Origin: Blautia hydrogenotrophica DSM 10507
GTDB lineage: Bacteria; Bacillota; Clostridia; Lachnospirales; Lachnospiraceae
Assembly (NCBI RefSeq): GCF_034356035.1
Contig: NZ_CP136423.1
Coordinates: 744,001-808,000, forward strand
DNA length: 64,000 bases
Reading direction: 5' to 3'
Below, piece by piece: positions 42,990-52,315 of this stretch. A program made the translations under genes and the position numbers. The number at the start of each line of letters is the position of its first letter. Position 1 is the first letter of the stretch. The notes below the pieces were generated by a model that saw nothing but the letters and a program-made list of their open reading frames with translations, was not told the origin of the DNA and made no database searches.

Positions 42990-43112
42990 TTATAAAAGTT
43001 ACAATTTTTTTAAGAAAAAGTGACGAAAATATATAAAAAAAGTATAAAATGTCGAAAATGGTACCGATGTGTGCAAAAAATATGATATAATGATTCTCCA
43101 GGAGGTAAGAAT

Positions 43113-44762
43113 ATGAGAAGACGAGGAGTACCGATTTTGATAGTGCTGCTTTTAATCTTTGTGATTGGAATTGCAGGCGTCATTTCGATGTACGTGAAAA
43201 AACACACCCCCACGAAAAAAGAGATGGATAAGACAGAATATTTTGGAGAGATGTCGGAGAATGAAATCCCATTGGTATTTGAGACCGAAATTTTAGAAGA
43301 CAGAGGGCTTCTGAAAGACGGAGTTCCCTATCTTCCATTGCGGGTGGTCAATTCATACTTGAATCCCAAATATTACTGGGCTGCAGACGAAAAGAAAATT
43401 TTTTATGCTCACCCAAATGAGGTTGAGAAGGTACCTGCAAATGACAAGTCAGGAAAAGTATTATATGAGAACGATCAGGTCTACCTGTCTTTGGACTTTG
43501 TGAAGGAGTACACAGACATGGATACCAAGCTTTGTGAAGCTCCGCAGAGGTTGGTGGTGAATTACAAGTTCGATCATCCGATTGTCGAGGCGAAAAACGA
43601 GGAATATGTTCGTTACCGGGGCGGAATTAAGAGTGAGGTGCTGACTTCCGTTAAGGCCAAAGATGAGATGTGGCTGATGGAAGAGTATGAGAATTGGGTC
43701 CAAGTGGCGACGGCGGACGGGTATATTGGTTATATTCCCAAAAAAGCCATTGGCAGTGCGAAGGACTCAGATAGGGAGGTAAAGTATACTCTAGAGGACT
43801 ATACCAGCATTCAGAAGGACTTTACGATTAACCTGGCATGGCATCAGGTGACGACGAAGGAGGCTAATGCCACTTTGGATGACACGCTGGCCAGTGTTCA
43901 GGGAGTTAATGTAATCTCGCCTACCTGGTATACGATTACAGACAATAAGGGGAATATTAAATCCATTGCCAGCAAGGAATATGTGACGAAGGCCCATCAA
44001 AGAGGCATGGAAGTTTGGGGACTAATTGATAATTTTAGTGCAGATATCAGTACAGAAAAGGTCTTGGCAAGCTCTAGCGCACGGGCCAAGATTGTGAAAC
44101 AGCTGATGACTTCCGCAAAGAGAACTGGTTTGGATGGAATTAATGTGGATTTTGAATCCATGACAGAAGAAGCGGTTCCTCATTTTCTGGAATTTTTAAG
44201 AGAGCTGTCTATCGAGTGCAGGGAGCGGGGACTGACGCTCTCAGTGGACAATCCGCCGCCGCAGAATTATACGAAGTATTATAACCGCAAAGAACAGGCT
44301 TCGGTGGTTGATTATGTCGTGATTATGGGATACGATGAGCATTACAATGGTTCTGAGGAGGCAGGTTCTGTGGCTTCCCTTCCGTGGGTGATCGAGGGAG
44401 TGGAGGACACATTGAAGGAAGTGCCGGCAGAGAAAATTATTCATGGTATTCCTTTGTATACCCGGCTGTGGAAAACCTCGGCGGGGATTGTGACCAGTGA
44501 GGCGATTTCCATGCCCCAGGCACAGGAAGTGATTGAGGTGCATAAAGTGGAGACTTACTGGAACAAGGAAGTTCATCAGAACTACGGGAAATATGAAGAA
44601 GGAAATGATGTCTATGAGATTTGGCTGGAGGATGCAGATTCCATAGCAGAAAAGGTAAAACTGGTGCCTAAATACGGGCTGGCCGGAGTTGCCGAGTGGA
44701 AGTTAGGATTTGAAGATCCCGGCATATGGAGTGTCATTAATGAAAATTTGAGCACGAAGTAG
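43113..44762 (+). CDS. Membrane-anchored GH18-family protein with SH3-like domain
   Basis: A 549-residue secreted or anchored protein. One N-terminal membrane segment (about 6-26), a copper-amine-oxidase-N-like beta domain (40-150), an SH3-like segment (about 165-215, WVQVATADGYIGYIPK), then a GH18 barrel (230-549). The catalytic D-x-x-D-x-D-x-E signature is represented by LDGINVDFES, with the acid Glu present. Related proteins (YaaH/SleL type) cleave cortex or wall glycan. AGGAGG lies before the ATG. It leads a wall-related run of genes ending with cwlD. Confidence 0.82.
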   Translation: MRRRGVPILIVLLLIFVIGIAGVISMYVKKHTPTKKEMDKTEYFGEMSENEIPLVFETEILEDRGLLKDGVPYLPLRVVNSYLNPKYYWAADEKKIFYAHPNEVEKVPANDKSGKVLYENDQVYLSLDFVKEYTDMDTKLCEAPQRLVVNYKFDHPIVEAKNEEYVRYRGGIKSEVLTSVKAKDEMWLMEEYENWVQVATADGYIGYIPKKAIGSAKDSDREVKYTLEDYTSIQKDFTINLAWHQVTTKEANATLDDTLASVQGVNVISPTWYTITDNKGNIKSIASKEYVTKAHQRGMEVWGLIDNFSADISTEKVLASSSARAKIVKQLMTSAKRTGLDGINVDFESMTEEAVPHFLEFLRELSIECRERGLTLSVDNPPPQNYTKYYNRKEQASVVDYVVIMGYDEHYNGSEEAGSVASLPWVIEGVEDTLKEVPAEKIIHGIPLYTRLWKTSAGIVTSEAISMPQAQEVIEVHKVETYWNKEVHQNYGKYEEGNDVYEIWLEDADSIAEKVKLVPKYGLAGVAEWKLGFEDPGIWSVINENLSTK

Positions 44763-44787
44763 GATAGGCAGAAAGGAAGGGGTAGCG

Positions 44788-45390
44788 ATGGACCAGGAGG
44801 TTTTCAAGACGACGCTGATGGGAGGTTTTGACAAAGATGATGTGTTGGAGCAGGTGCAGAAAATGAAAGATGCGGCGATGGACGAACGGGCGCGGTTTAA
44901 GAAGACGATTTCTGAGAAGGATGCGAAAATCGCGGAACTTCAGAGACGCTTAGATCTCAAAGATATGCAGCAGCTACGTTTGGAACAGGACATACGGGAA
45001 AAATATCAGAAGTACATTGATAAATATGACAGTATTCTAAAGCTCGTGTTTGATGCGCAGGTTCGGGCGGATGAGATACTGGCGCAGACGATGGAGGAGT
45101 GTGAGAGAAAGAAAAAAGACACGCAGGAAGAGTGCCAGCGCATGAGAGAAGAGGCGGAGTCTGAAGTGCAAGAGGCCCGTGAGACGGCACGAAAAGAGAT
45201 CGATGAAAATCTTTTGGAAGGGAAGCAGTGTTATCTGGCGATTCAAAAAGAAATGGATGAGATTGTCGATGTGATTAACCACGCACAGAAAAGGTTTATG
45301 GCTTCCTACAAAAAAATACATAGTATTGTGAACGCGGCACCGGAGCCTCTCGGTGGAGTGGATTTGGATGAGGAATTTGAGGAGGCGTAA
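44788..45390 (+). CDS. DivIVA-like coiled-coil protein
   Basis: A 200-residue, highly charged coiled-coil protein. The N-terminus (FKTTLMGGFDKDDVLEQV) resembles the DivIVA/GpsB lipid-binding start, and most of residues 25-165 reads as heptads rich in Glu, Lys and Arg. No enzyme motif. By analogy it may mark poles or septa and position wall enzymes; the flanking GH18 and CwlD genes fit. It is 25 bases after the GH18 gene. Confidence 0.65.
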   Translation: MDQEVFKTTLMGGFDKDDVLEQVQKMKDAAMDERARFKKTISEKDAKIAELQRRLDLKDMQQLRLEQDIREKYQKYIDKYDSILKLVFDAQVRADEILAQTMEECERKKKDTQEECQRMREEAESEVQEARETARKEIDENLLEGKQCYLAIQKEMDEIVDVINHAQKRFMASYKKIHSIVNAAPEPLGGVDLDEEFEEA

Positions 45391-45452
45391 CATGCTAAAG
45401 ACACCTTTTGGGTCATATACTTAACAGAGTAGACCCGAGAGGTGTTTTTGAT

Positions 45453-46130
45453 TTGAAAAAGAAGATACTGGAATTGGGGATGGGAGTGCTTCTTTTAGTG
45501 TGTTTTCTTGCGCTTTCTAAAGAAGCGGCATCGGTGACCAGCCAGGCGGCGGGAAAAGTGATTGTTGTGGATGCAGGACATGGCGGGGCAGACCCGGGAA
45601 TGGTAGGAATCGGTGATCTGGAAGAAAAAGGGATTAATCTGGCAATTGCACAGGAATTAAAGGAACTTTTGGAGAAAGACGGATACCAGGTAGTCATGAC
45701 TAGGGAAGAGGACAAAGGTTTGTATCAGGAGGGGAGCAGTAATAAGAAGGCGCAGGATATGCAGAATCGTTGTGCTTTGATTGCCGAGGAAAAGCCGGCG
45801 GTGAGTGTCAGCATCCACCAGAACAGCTACAGCGACCCTGAGGTGAAGGGCCCGCAGGTGTTTTACTATGAACACTCTGCACAGGGGGAAGAGTTGGCAG
45901 TCTGTATTCAAGAACAGCTAAACCAGCAATTGGAGGTGGAACGGCCCAGACAGGTAAAAGGAAATTCTACTTATTATCTGCTGAAACGCAGTGAGGGCGT
46001 TTTGAATATTGTGGAGTGCGGCTTTTTGACGAATCCGCAGGAGGCGGAGCTTTTACAGACGAAAGAGTATCAAAAGAGAATAGCTGGGGCGATTAAGGAT
46101 GGAATCGTGGAGTATCTGCAAAAGTTGTAA
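45453..46130 (+). CDS. cwlD: N-acetylmuramoyl-L-alanine amidase CwlD
   Basis: A 225-residue zinc amidase. One N-terminal signal/anchor helix, then an Amidase_3 domain: DAGHGGADPGMVG (first zinc His), LEEKGINL with zinc Glu, VSIHQNS (second zinc His) and NIVECGFLTNPQEAELL with the catalytic Glu. The line-up with Bacillus CwlD is close along its length, including VMTREED and QVFYY. CwlD makes the muramic-lactam precursor in spore cortex, so this supports sporulation. TTG 45453 has GAGAGGTG eight bases upstream; an ATG at 45408 has no site. Confidence 0.88.
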   Translation: MKKKILELGMGVLLLVCFLALSKEAASVTSQAAGKVIVVDAGHGGADPGMVGIGDLEEKGINLAIAQELKELLEKDGYQVVMTREEDKGLYQEGSSNKKAQDMQNRCALIAEEKPAVSVSIHQNSYSDPEVKGPQVFYYEHSAQGEELAVCIQEQLNQQLEVERPRQVKGNSTYYLLKRSEGVLNIVECGFLTNPQEAELLQTKEYQKRIAGAIKDGIVEYLQKL

Positions 46131-46168
46131 CAGTTCAGCCAGCGCCATTTGTAAAACTGCACTGTTAC
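46127..46168. terminator. Hairpin at the end of cwlD
   Basis: GTAACAGT pairs with ACTGTTAC across 26 bases. The arm sequence recurs in element D near the tRNA. No T-run. Confidence 0.45.
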
Positions 46169-46241
46169 ACAAGGCTAAAAAAATAGTATTTTGTCTGTTC
46201 AAAAATGTTTTTTTTTGATATACTGACAAAGTGAAAGAAAG

Positions 46242-46265
46242 GGGGCTGAGGTTGCATTCAGTCCC
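46242..46265 (+). other. Leader hairpin before the membrane glycosylation operon
   Basis: GGGGCTGA-GGTTGCAT-TCAGTCCC, one G-U pair, ending 22 bases before the ATG at 46288. It could set the start of transcription or shape translation; role unknown. Confidence 0.4.
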
Positions 46266-46287
46266 TTTGCGTTTATAAGGAGCTTTT

Positions 46288-48300
46288 ATGCTGGGAATCA
46301 TTTATTTTGTTATTTGTCTTGTGATGGGAAGGGCAATTGAGACACTCACAAGGTCTGTCTGGGAGGAGGCAGCCCAAAGACTGCCCAATCCTTTTTGGCT
46401 GCGTGGCGTCTTACAACTCTTTTGCGGGACCTTGTGCGTTACCTGGCTGGTATATGGCGTCTCGTACTGCTTTCAGGCAGAGCGGCATCCGCTGGCCTAT
46501 GGAAATGGAATTGTCCTGCCTGCGACCGCGGTCTGCGCGGCGGCTGTATTGTGGATGGACAGGAGAAGGGGAAAGGCAGGAAAACTTTCGGGAGTTACAG
46601 ACCGAAAGCTTTTTTGGAGAGAGGGGGCCTTCTACCTGGCGGTTTTTCTTTTTATCAGTTGGTGGATGTGGTATGTCTTTCATGCATCGGAAGGAGTTCT
46701 GTATGCCGGTTTCACGGTGTTTGGGGATTTTTCGCCTCACACAGCGATGATACGTTCGTTCTCCTGGGGGAATAATTTTCCCACACAATATCCGTACTTT
46801 GGCGGAGAAGACGTAAAATATCACTTTATGTTTCAATTTCTCACAGGAAATCTGGAATATTTGGGGATTCCCATGGAGATAGGATTTTTGCTGACGGGAG
46901 CAGTGTTTTTCACCGGAATGGTGATTTTGGTGTGCACGTTGGCCCAGTGGATTTTTCAACGATTTTCGATTGGAGTGTTAGCAGGAATCCTTCTGTGCTT
47001 TCGCAGTTCTTTTTCTTTTTGGAGGTTTGTCTGGGAACACTTGGAAGCAGGAGACTTGTGGGAAACCTTGAAGACAAATACGGAGTTTATCGGGTACACG
47101 GCCAATGAAAGCTGGGGACTTTGGAATTTGAATGTGTATCTGAATCAGAGACACCTGGCCTTTGGCTTGTGCGCGCTGGGACTGGCGCTGCTTTTGTATC
47201 TGCCGGATTTGGACCGCGGCTGTTCCAGGCAGGAGAAGGGCTGGCGGTGGTTTTGGAACCGTGTATTTGGCGTGGAGTCTTGGAAGAGCAGAAATATCGG
47301 ACGGGCCATATTTCTGGGAGTTCTCCTGGGAGCGAGCGTGTTTTGGAATGGGGCGGTTGTCATCGCAGCCTTGCTGGTTTTAGCAGGCTTTGCAATGTTT
47401 TCAGACGGAAAGCTGGACTACGTGGTGACTGCGGGAATTACGCTGGCGGCGTCCGCATTCCAATCTGCTTTTTTCATGGACGGAGCAGGGATGGAACTGC
47501 AGTTTCAGTTCGGTTTTCTGGCACAGGAGCCTACACTGAAAGGATGCGTAGTCTATCTGCTGGCTTTGACAGGACTTTTTTTTCCTCTTTTGGGGCTCAC
47601 AATTCCGTTTTTGGGGAAGCTGGAGAAGTGTCTGGCCTTTGCCTTTAGTTTGCCATTGGTGTTTGCGTTTACCGTATCGCTGACACCGGATATCGCGGTA
47701 AATCATAAATATGTGATGATTTCCATACTGCTCTGTGCAATCTTGGTGGCAAAAGGACTGACGCAGCTTTTGGGAAAGAAGGCTGGCCAAAAAGTTTTGG
47801 CGGGATTTCTTGTACTGATGCTGACGGTGACAGGACTTTATGATATGGTAGTCATCTATAAGGATAATGATGCTTCGCACAGTTTTCAGATTGCGAAGGA
47901 TGACGATGTGACAGAATGGTTGCGGGAAAATATAGACAGCGAGGATTTGGTGCTGACACCCCAGTACAGCCTTACTCGTGTGACGGTGTCAGGGATTATG
48001 ATGTATTGTGGGTGGCCGTACTATGGGTGGTCCGCAGGATATGATACGGATTACAGAACGGCGGTGGCACTGGAAATCTACCAGACAGAGGACTCCGGGA
48101 GACTGAGAGAATTGGTGAGGGATGAGGGAATCACCTATGTTATATATGAAGATAATATGCAGTTAGATGGCCAGAGCTGTGAGGAAGGGACAATTTCTGA
48201 GACTTATCCCCAGGCTTATTGTTCGGAGGATGGGACTTTGAGAATATATCGGACAAGCGAATCGAGAGAAAGGGCAGAAGAGGTAAGAAAAGATGGATAA
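46288..48300 (+). CDS. Large polytopic membrane protein, GT-C/DUF2298-like
   Basis: A 670-residue protein with about 12-14 membrane segments. After the first helices a long extracellular-type loop has GDFSPHTAMIRSF and YPYFGGEDVKYHFMFQFLTGNL (in parts), the D-x-x-x-H/YY layout of lipid-linked-sugar-dependent GT-C glycosyltransferases and of the DUF2298 protein encoded downstream. The C-terminal soluble part (about 540-670) begins DDDVTEWLREN and resembles the end of that protein. It starts the operon and overlaps the glycosyltransferase gene by 8 bases. Confidence 0.65.
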   Translation: MLGIIYFVICLVMGRAIETLTRSVWEEAAQRLPNPFWLRGVLQLFCGTLCVTWLVYGVSYCFQAERHPLAYGNGIVLPATAVCAAAVLWMDRRRGKAGKLSGVTDRKLFWREGAFYLAVFLFISWWMWYVFHASEGVLYAGFTVFGDFSPHTAMIRSFSWGNNFPTQYPYFGGEDVKYHFMFQFLTGNLEYLGIPMEIGFLLTGAVFFTGMVILVCTLAQWIFQRFSIGVLAGILLCFRSSFSFWRFVWEHLEAGDLWETLKTNTEFIGYTANESWGLWNLNVYLNQRHLAFGLCALGLALLLYLPDLDRGCSRQEKGWRWFWNRVFGVESWKSRNIGRAIFLGVLLGASVFWNGAVVIAALLVLAGFAMFSDGKLDYVVTAGITLAASAFQSAFFMDGAGMELQFQFGFLAQEPTLKGCVVYLLALTGLFFPLLGLTIPFLGKLEKCLAFAFSLPLVFAFTVSLTPDIAVNHKYVMISILLCAILVAKGLTQLLGKKAGQKVLAGFLVLMLTVTGLYDMVVIYKDNDASHSFQIAKDDDVTEWLRENIDSEDLVLTPQYSLTRVTVSGIMMYCGWPYYGWSAGYDTDYRTAVALEIYQTEDSGRLRELVRDEGITYVIYEDNMQLDGQSCEEGTISETYPQAYCSEDGTLRIYRTSESRERAEEVRKDG

Positions 48301-48994
48301 GTTATACATTGTGATGCCTGCGTACAATGAAGAGGCAAACATAGAGGCTGTGGTCTCACAGTGGCATCCTTTGGTGGAGAAAATCGGAAGTGACAGCAGA
48401 CTGGTAGTGATGGATGATGGCAGCAAGGACCATACCTATGAGAAATTAAAAGATTTGCAGAAGAAGTTTCCACAGCTGGTGGGGGTGACGAAGGAAAATG
48501 AGGGGCATGGGGCGACAGTGCTCAGGGCCTACCACTATGCCGTCGATCATGGAGCGGATTATGTCTTTCAGACGGATTCAGACGGGCAGACTTTGCCAGA
48601 AGAATTTTGGCCTCTCTGGGAGAATAGGCAGAGAGGGGGGCTGCTGATCGGACAGAGAAAAGGCCGCGAAGATGGGATATCCAGGGTTTTTGTCACGCGG
48701 GTGCTCCGGCTGGTCTTGTTCGCTGTATTTCGTGTGTGGGTAAAGGATGCAAACACACCATTTCGATTGATGAAGGCGAGTGAGCTAGAACAGGTGCTGA
48801 AGAAGATTCCAGAGGGATTTAACTTGTCCAATGTGATTATGACGGTGATCTATGAGAAGGAAAATAAGGTGACCTATTATCCGATTACATTTCGGCCCAG
48901 GCAAGGCGGTGTGAATTCCATTAATTTAAGGAAGATCTCACGGATTGGCTGGCAGGCTGTGAAGGACTTTAGAAGAATACGCAAGGAACTGTGA
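48293..48994 (+). CDS. GT2 glycosyltransferase, dolichyl-phosphate mannose synthase-like
   Basis: A 233-residue GT-A fold enzyme of the Dpm1/polyprenol-phosphate sugar synthase kind. YIVMPAYNEEANIEAVV at the N-terminus, VVMDDGSKDHT, and the FQTDSDGQT D-x-D motif bind the nucleotide sugar. There is no C-terminal membrane pair, as in cytosolic Dpm1. It would load a sugar onto a polyprenyl phosphate, the donor used by the two GT-C-like proteins that flank it. Confidence 0.85.
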   Translation: MDKLYIVMPAYNEEANIEAVVSQWHPLVEKIGSDSRLVVMDDGSKDHTYEKLKDLQKKFPQLVGVTKENEGHGATVLRAYHYAVDHGADYVFQTDSDGQTLPEEFWPLWENRQRGGLLIGQRKGREDGISRVFVTRVLRLVLFAVFRVWVKDANTPFRLMKASELEQVLKKIPEGFNLSNVIMTVIYEKENKVTYYPITFRPRQGGVNSINLRKISRIGWQAVKDFRRIRKEL

Positions 48995-49010
48995 GTCGGG
49001 AGGTGAAAAT

Positions 49011-51242
49011 TTGAAGAAAGCTTGGATAGGAAAGGGAACTTTAGCAGTCGCTGTGATGGCTCTGGCTGGCTTTTTGCTGGGCAAAGACAGTATTTCTTTT
49101 TATAGCTGGTGGATGCTGGCAGGGATACTGGGACTTTTGTTTCAGCCGCTGACTGCGCGGCTGTTCAGCGGCTTTGCCGATCGAGGCTGGATGTTCTCGA
49201 AGGTGATCGGAGTGCTGATTCCTGGATACTTGACTTGGGTGTTGGTGGTTGGAGGAATTCTTCCGTTTACCACTGCCTCCTGTATAGGAGTCACGGCGGT
49301 GTGCGCGGTCTTGCTGATTGTATGGTGCTTTCAGGACGCGAAAAAGAGGATTCTGACCCTGCCGGAGGGCCAGTGGAACCTGGTGTATTGGGAGGAGCTT
49401 ATTTTCCTCGTGATGTTCCTGCTGTGGACTTATCTGGCGGGATTTCGCCCACAGGCCTATGGGACGGAAAAATTTATGGACTATGGTTTTATGGAGGCGA
49501 TGATGCGCAGCGTGACGCTTCCGGCAAAAGATCTTTGGTATTCTTTGGAGAATATCAACTATTATTACGGCGGACAGTATTTTGCCGTCTTTTTGACGAA
49601 GCTGACGGGAACACAGGTGGCGGTGACTTACAATCTGATGAGGACGTTTGAGGCTGGTCTGATGTTTGCGCTTCCCTGTTCTCTGGTCTGGCAGCTGCTG
49701 CGGGACAGAATGGGAAAGAGCCTGGTAGGAAAGAAGAAATCTATCCCGGTTCTGGGAGGACTTTTGACCGGTGTGGCCGTGAGTATGGCCGGAAACATGC
49801 ATTATGTGATCTATGCCTGGATTTGGCCCAGGCTGGCCGATCTGGGGATCGTTTCCGAGAGGGATGACTATTGGTTCCCAGATGCGACCAGGTATATTGG
49901 ACATGACCCAGAGACTGCGGACAAGACGATTCATGAATTTCCCAGCTACTCTTTTGTGCTGGGCGATCTGCATGCGCACATGGTGAATCTAATCTTCGTG
50001 ATCTTGATTCTGGGAATACTCTACGCCTGGATGAGACAGAAGAGAAAGCAGGATAGGGAGACATTTCGGCAGTTCGGTAAGAGTCAGGTGGTAGCGGAGC
50101 TGCTTCAGCCTGGAATTTTGGCTGCGGCGGTGTTGCTGGGTGTCTATCAGTGGACGAATTATTGGGATTTCGTTATCTATTATGTAGTCACCGGCGCAGT
50201 TGTGCTGTTTACGAATATCATCGTCTATGAAGGTCGGGTGCGCCGGATCGCGGCAGTGACTTTTTTGCAGGCGGTGGAAGTGATGGCCGTCGCCATGGTT
50301 GTGGCTTTGCCGTTTACCCTCACCTTTGATTCCATGACTCAGGGAGTTGCGCTGGCTCAAAACCACTCAGCGTTTTATCAGTTATGTATTTTATGGGGAT
50401 TGCCTGTGGTGTTGGTGTTGATCTATGGAGTCACTCTGTTGTGGGAGAAAGTCAGGAGCAGACGATGGGCGTTCTTAGAAGGAATCCGTACGCCAGATCT
50501 CTATATTTTGATTTTGGGACTCTGTGCTGTTGGTTTGATTTTGATACCAGAGTTAGTCTATGTCAGGGATATTTATGAGAACGGAAATGCCAGGTCCAAC
50601 ACGATGTTTAAACTGACTTATCAGGCGTATCTAATGTTCGGAATCAGCATGGGATATATCCTCTTTTGGCTGCTGGCAGTTTGCAGGAAAAGGTGGAAGA
50701 AGGTCGCCGGGGCCGTGGGTCTTAGTCTACTGTTGATGACTTCCGGGTATTTTGGAAATGCGGTGCGTCATTGGTACGGCGAGGTGTGGAGACCATCTCT
50801 TTATCAGGGATTAGATGCCACGAGCTTTCTGGAAGTGGATTTTCCAGCGGATGCGGCTGCGATTCGGTGGCTGAGAGAGAATATCCAGGGGAGTCCTGTG
50901 GTCTTGGAGGCCAATGGACTGAGCTATACGGAGTACGAGAGAGTCTCAGCGATGACTGGGCTGCCGACGATTCTGGGATGGTATACTCATGAGCAACTCT
51001 GGAGAGGAAACGATGTGGAAGATCTCAATGAAAAGAGCGCAGAGGTACAGGAAATCTATACATCCACAGAGGAACAAAGGGTGAGAAGCCTGTTGGAAAA
51101 ATATGATGTGTCTTATATTTTTGTGGGAAGCACGGAGTGGGACAAGTATGGCAGCAGTCTGAATGAAGATTTGCTCCAGAGCCTGGGGACAGTTGTGTTT
51201 CAGGATGAGATCTACGGAACTTATATCTTGCAGGTAGAGTAG
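49011..51242 (+). CDS. DUF2298 (Chlor_Arch_YYY-type) membrane protein
   Basis: A 743-residue protein with about 14 membrane helices. The DUF2298 hallmarks are present: a YGFMEAMMRSV loop, ENINYYYGGQYFAVFL with the tyrosine run, and HEFPSYSFVLGDLHAHMVNL. The soluble C-terminal part (about 590-743) contains ATSFLEVDFPADAAAI and LRENIQGSPVVLEANG. The family is thought to be GT-C glycosyltransferases in archaea and Chloroflexi. TTG 49011 follows GGGAGGTG. Together with the previous two genes it makes a membrane glycan unit whose acceptor is unknown. Confidence 0.78.
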   Translation: MKKAWIGKGTLAVAVMALAGFLLGKDSISFYSWWMLAGILGLLFQPLTARLFSGFADRGWMFSKVIGVLIPGYLTWVLVVGGILPFTTASCIGVTAVCAVLLIVWCFQDAKKRILTLPEGQWNLVYWEELIFLVMFLLWTYLAGFRPQAYGTEKFMDYGFMEAMMRSVTLPAKDLWYSLENINYYYGGQYFAVFLTKLTGTQVAVTYNLMRTFEAGLMFALPCSLVWQLLRDRMGKSLVGKKKSIPVLGGLLTGVAVSMAGNMHYVIYAWIWPRLADLGIVSERDDYWFPDATRYIGHDPETADKTIHEFPSYSFVLGDLHAHMVNLIFVILILGILYAWMRQKRKQDRETFRQFGKSQVVAELLQPGILAAAVLLGVYQWTNYWDFVIYYVVTGAVVLFTNIIVYEGRVRRIAAVTFLQAVEVMAVAMVVALPFTLTFDSMTQGVALAQNHSAFYQLCILWGLPVVLVLIYGVTLLWEKVRSRRWAFLEGIRTPDLYILILGLCAVGLILIPELVYVRDIYENGNARSNTMFKLTYQAYLMFGISMGYILFWLLAVCRKRWKKVAGAVGLSLLLMTSGYFGNAVRHWYGEVWRPSLYQGLDATSFLEVDFPADAAAIRWLRENIQGSPVVLEANGLSYTEYERVSAMTGLPTILGWYTHEQLWRGNDVEDLNEKSAEVQEIYTSTEEQRVRSLLEKYDVSYIFVGSTEWDKYGSSLNEDLLQSLGTVVFQDEIYGTYILQVE

Positions 51243-51304
51243 AGAAGATAAACCTGCCTGTACCGAGCACATCCGCCTGTGGCGGTTGCTCTTTCCTGCT
51301 ATAG

Positions 51305-51436
51305 AACAAAGTGGGCAAGCCCACTTCAGATCCCCCATCTCCTCAATCTTTGAGGGGCACGTCCTACTTTGCGCGCCGCCGCAACACCGCCTCGCGGTGA
51401 AATTCCTTATTGCGGCGTGCGCATCCTTAACGGAGC
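51305..51436 (+). repeat. Intergenic repeat element C, copy 2
   Basis: Near-identical to 13337-13467 across about 130 bases, with AAGTGGGC-AA-GCCCACTT now a perfect stem, CCTCAA/TTGAGG, and CACCGC-CTC-GCGGTG. It again precedes element B. Confidence 0.78.
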
Positions 51437-51437
51437 G

Positions 51438-51493
51438 TTTTGTAATAGGAAGGAGCTTTCACGCATTAGCGTGACAAGGTCTTTCCTATTTTA
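51438..51493. repeat. Palindromic element B, copy at 51.4 kb
   Basis: AATAGGAA/TTCCTATT arms around TTTCACGCATTAGCGTGACA, with a perfect inner CACGC-ATTA-GCGTG stem. Same orientation as copy 1. Confidence 0.78.
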
Positions 51494-51515
51494 TATAAGA
51501 TTTTATATAAGAAAT

Positions 51516-51548
51516 GAGGGGTACCGCTATGGGTGTGCGGTACCCCTC
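51516..51548. terminator. Bidirectional terminator
   Basis: GAGGGGTACCG pairs with CGGTACCCCTC over 11 bp. It lies between the DUF2298 gene and the convergent racemase gene. Confidence 0.75.
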
Positions 51549-51575
51549 TTCTAAAAGAGAGAATAAGTGGTTTTG

Positions 51576-52283
51576 CTATAGATATTCTTTTTTGACCTTG
51601 GCCCCTACGAATTGCACGGCTCTTGATGCTAGAATTAAGGTGGGGTCTGTTTTGGGGTAATCAAACCCATATAGGTCGAAGGCGACGGGAAGCTCCGTGC
51701 AGCCTAGGACCAAGGTCTGTGCGCCTTTTCGGAAAAGGTCTTCGATAGTTTTTTTAGTTGGTTTTGTGTCAATCTCTTTGTTTCCGGCTTTGACGCCGTT
51801 GTAGATTAAATCCATGATATGTACCTGGTTTTCAGGAGGGGGCACCACGATAGAGATGCCCCGCTTTTTAAATGCCTTTTCGTAGACAGCGGTTTGAAGC
51901 GTTCCGTCTGTGGCCAAAAGCCCTATTTTCCTTAGCCCTCTGTCGGAAATGGCTTTGGCCGTCTCATCAATCATGCTTAAAAAAGGGATGTCCACGAAAG
52001 GCAGAATCCTGTCGTAAAAATAGTGAGCCGTGTTGCATGGCATAATCAGGACGTCGGCTCCGAAACTTTGTAGCCGAACAGCGCTTTTTACCATCTCGGG
52101 AACCGGGTCTTTGCCATGGCGGATGATCGCGTTGGTTCTGTCGGAAATCTCAGTGTTGTTGTCGATACAGATTCGAACATGCTCTTGATCGCAACTGGCG
52201 TCGGTGATTTGTATAATTTTGCTGAATAAGTCACAGGTGGCCAGCGGCCCCATTCCTCCTAGAATTCCAATTGTCTTTCGCAT
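51576..52283 (-). CDS. Aspartate racemase family protein
   Basis: A 235-residue amino-acid racemase. ILGGMGPLAT at the N-terminus is the aspartate-racemase signature; the two catalytic Cys lie in MPCNTAHYF and VLGCTELPVAF. It interconverts L- and D-aspartate (or glutamate) without PLP. It is the last gene of a three-gene minus-strand operon with an acidic amino-acid carrier and an aminotransferase, suggesting D-aspartate use or formation. Confidence 0.85.
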   Translation of the reverse strand: MRKTIGILGGMGPLATCDLFSKIIQITDASCDQEHVRICIDNNTEISDRTNAIIRHGKDPVPEMVKSAVRLQSFGADVLIMPCNTAHYFYDRILPFVDIPFLSMIDETAKAISDRGLRKIGLLATDGTLQTAVYEKAFKKRGISIVVPPPENQVHIMDLIYNGVKAGNKEIDTKPTKKTIEDLFRKGAQTLVLGCTELPVAFDLYGFDYPKTDPTLILASRAVQFVGAKVKKEYL

Positions 52284-52315
52284 TTATCATCTTCCTCGGC
52301 TATAAATTAGGGGGG

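Noticed and set aside
49041..49979. 312-residue minus-strand open frame
   Set aside because: Antisense to the DUF2298 gene, rich in His, Gln and Arg, with no recognisable domain or ribosome site.
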